Shown: positions 5,292 through 6,586 of the stretch, piece by piece
Position numbering within the stretch: position 1 is the first letter of the stretch
How the letters are laid out: every line of letters starts with the position of its first letter
Source of the DNA: Candidatus Bipolaricaulota bacterium
GTDB taxonomy: Bacteria; Bipolaricaulota; Bipolaricaulia; UBA7950; UBA9294
Direction: 5' to 3'
Assembly: GCA_020350845.1 (NCBI GenBank)
Contig: CP070725.1
Location: 824,408-830,993, forward strand
DNA length: 6,586 nucleotides
Program-made: the position numbers and the translations under genes
The notes under the pieces: model-generated
What the model saw: the letters and a program-made list of their open reading frames with translations, nothing else
What the model was told of the DNA's origin: nothing
The model's database searches: none

Positions 5292-6586
5292 TCAGCGGTC
5301 CACCGGCTCGAAACGCGCGATGAAGTGTCGCAACGGCCCCTCCCCCTCCGTGATGCGATATCCGGGGAGGGCGCCCGCCCGGTCGCGCACGGCAGCGGCG
5401 GCGGCGATGACCGCATCGAGATGCTCCTCTGTGTACATCCGCCGTGGAATCGCCAAGCGTACGAGTTCGAGCGGGGGGAACGCGATCCCACCGGAGGCAT
5501 CGGCCTCGGCGAACATCACGCCTCCGATCTCGACCGCGCGCACGCCGCCCTCGGCGTACAGCCCCACGGCCACGGCCTGCGCCGGGAAGAGCTCCCGGGG
5601 GAAGTCGGGAAGCAGTCCGAGGACATCGATGTACGCGGCGTGACCGCCGAGCGGTCGCACCGTAGGGATCCCCGCTGCGCGCAGCCCGTCGCCCAAATAG
5701 TGCACCTGCCCCACGCGGTCGCGCAGGTAGTCCAGCGTGAGCGCCTCCCGGAGGCCGACAGCGATCGCATCGAGATCGCGTCCCGCCAGCCCGCCGTAGG
5801 TGGGGAAGCCTTCCATGAGGATCAGCCGCTCGCGGGCGACGTCGAACAGCCGACGGTCGTTCATCGCGAGCAGACCGCCGACGTTTGCCAGCCCGTCCTT
5901 CTTCGCGCTGAACGTCACCCCATCGGCGAGGGCGAACATCTCGCGGGCGATATCGATCGGCGACGCGTCCTCGTACCCTGCCTCGCGCTCGCGGATGAAG
6001 TACGCGTTCTCGGCGAACCGGCAGGCATCGAGGAAGAACGGGATCCCGTGCTCACGGGCGATCGCGGAGATGCGGTGCATGTTCTCCATCGACACCGGCT
6101 GTCCCCCCGCGCTGTTGCTCGTGACCGTGACGAGGATGACGGGGATCCGGTCGGCGCCGACCTCCGCGATCAGCGCGCGCAGCTTCTCCTCGTCCATGTT
6201 CCCCTTGAACGGGTGCTCCGCCGCCGGTTCGAGCGCGAGATCGAGGGGAAGGTTCACGGGAGTCCCCCCGTTGGCGAGGATGTTGGCCCGCGTGGTGTCG
6301 AAGTGCATGTTGTTCGGCACGACATGGCCGTCGCACACCACGGACGAGAAGAGGACATTCTCCGCCCCCCGGCCTTGGTGCGTGGGGAGGAAGAACGCGA
6401 AGCCGAAGATCTCGCGAACGACGTCCGCGAATCGCTCGTAGCTGCGGCTCCCGGCGTAGGCTTCATCGCCGCGCATCATCGCCGCCCACTGCTCCTGGCT
6501 CATCGCGCCGGTGCCGGAATCCGTGAGAAGATCGACGTAAACGTCCTCCGAGCGCAGGTTGAAGAGGTTGAATCCCGCCTCCCGCA
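5292..6586 (-). CDS. tnaA: Tryptophanase (tryptophan indole-lyase), N-terminus outside the window
   Basis: This is a fold-type I PLP enzyme of the beta-eliminating lyase family, predicted to split L-tryptophan into indole, pyruvate and ammonia. About 430 residues are visible. The frame runs off the right edge at an REAGFNLFNLRSEDVYVDLL stretch, so roughly 25-40 N-terminal residues are missing. An internal ATG at 6503 is not the start. PLP-binding elements are THQGRGAE, the Asp and Arg in DACRFAENAYF, and the second lysine of SAKKD (5898-5900), which forms the Schiff base. The arginine at 5442-5444 (IPRR) should bind the substrate carboxylate. Three positions separating the subfamilies match tryptophanase rather than tyrosine phenol-lyase: Asp in FDTT (6297-6299), Ile in VEIG (5526-5528) and His in LRHF (5325-5327). 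The loop before FDTT is shorter than in E. coli TnaA. Any promoter or leader lies outside the window. Confidence 0.9.
   Translation of the reverse strand, partial: REAGFNLFNLRSEDVYVDLLTDSGTGAMSQEQWAAMMRGDEAYAGSRSYERFADVVREIFGFAFFLPTHQGRGAENVLFSSVVCDGHVVPNNMHFDTTRANILANGGTPVNLPLDLALEPAAEHPFKGNMDEEKLRALIAEVGADRIPVILVTVTSNSAGGQPVSMENMHRISAIAREHGIPFFLDACRFAENAYFIREREAGYEDASPIDIAREMFALADGVTFSAKKDGLANVGGLLAMNDRRLFDVARERLILMEGFPTYGGLAGRDLDAIAVGLREALTLDYLRDRVGQVHYLGDGLRAAGIPTVRPLGGHAAYIDVLGLLPDFPRELFPAQAVAVGLYAEGGVRAVEIGGVMFAEADASGGIAFPPLELVRLAIPRRMYTEEHLDAVIAAAAAVRDRAGALPGYRITEGEGPLRHFIARFEPVDR

Noticed and set aside
5800..6441. Plus-strand open frame of 213 codons
   Set aside because: It is antisense to tryptophanase, whose PLP and substrate-binding residues are intact.
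5292..6586. Tyrosine phenol-lyase
   Set aside because: Its diagnostic Arg (in the MERG context) and Thr (in FTTT) are replaced by Ile and Asp as in tryptophanase, and LRHF has His where phenol-lyase has Phe.

Overview
The window is dense, high-GC bacterial DNA (roughly two-thirds G+C by eye). It has short intergenic gaps, overlapping start and stop codons, and many long antisense shadow frames. The genes are bacterial: the de novo lipoate pathway LipB/LipA, a YchF ATPase, a short TsaC/YrdC-type tRNA modification enzyme and a PLP-dependent tryptophanase. Nothing visible fixes the phylum. High-GC Actinobacteria or one of the high-GC environmental phyla would fit. I see no rRNA, tRNA, CRISPR, insertion sequence or prophage signal.

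Region 1 (1-1756, minus strand) is a tight three-gene lipoylation operon, read right to left: a stand-alone 79-residue lipoyl domain protein, lipB and lipA. Each gene overlaps the next (11 and 25 bases), and lipA runs off the left edge just after its RSSYHA motif. The first gene is the likely lipoate acceptor, LipB attaches octanoyl to it, and LipA inserts the two sulfurs.

Region 2 (1757-1867) is a 111-base divergent control region. It has a good sigma70-type promoter for the plus-strand genes and a plausible weaker one for the lipoyl operon. Both predict short leaders that begin close to strong Shine-Dalgarno sequences.

Region 3 (1868-4550, plus strand) is a translation-linked operon: ychF, a tsaC-like gene and an EamA/DMT-family transporter. 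Both junctions are 4-base GTGA overlaps, which suggests translational coupling.

Region 4 (4389-6586, minus strand) is a tryptophanase (5' end outside the window) followed after 6 bases by a second EamA-family transporter. The two EamA genes converge and their reading frames overlap tail to tail by 162 bases, so no terminator space exists between them. There is no gene-free stretch longer than 300 bases.

The points most worth following are the free-standing lipoyl domain co-translated with its own lipoylation enzymes, the tryptophanase-EamA pair where enterobacteria have tryptophanase plus a permease of another family, and the antisense-overlapping transporter tail.
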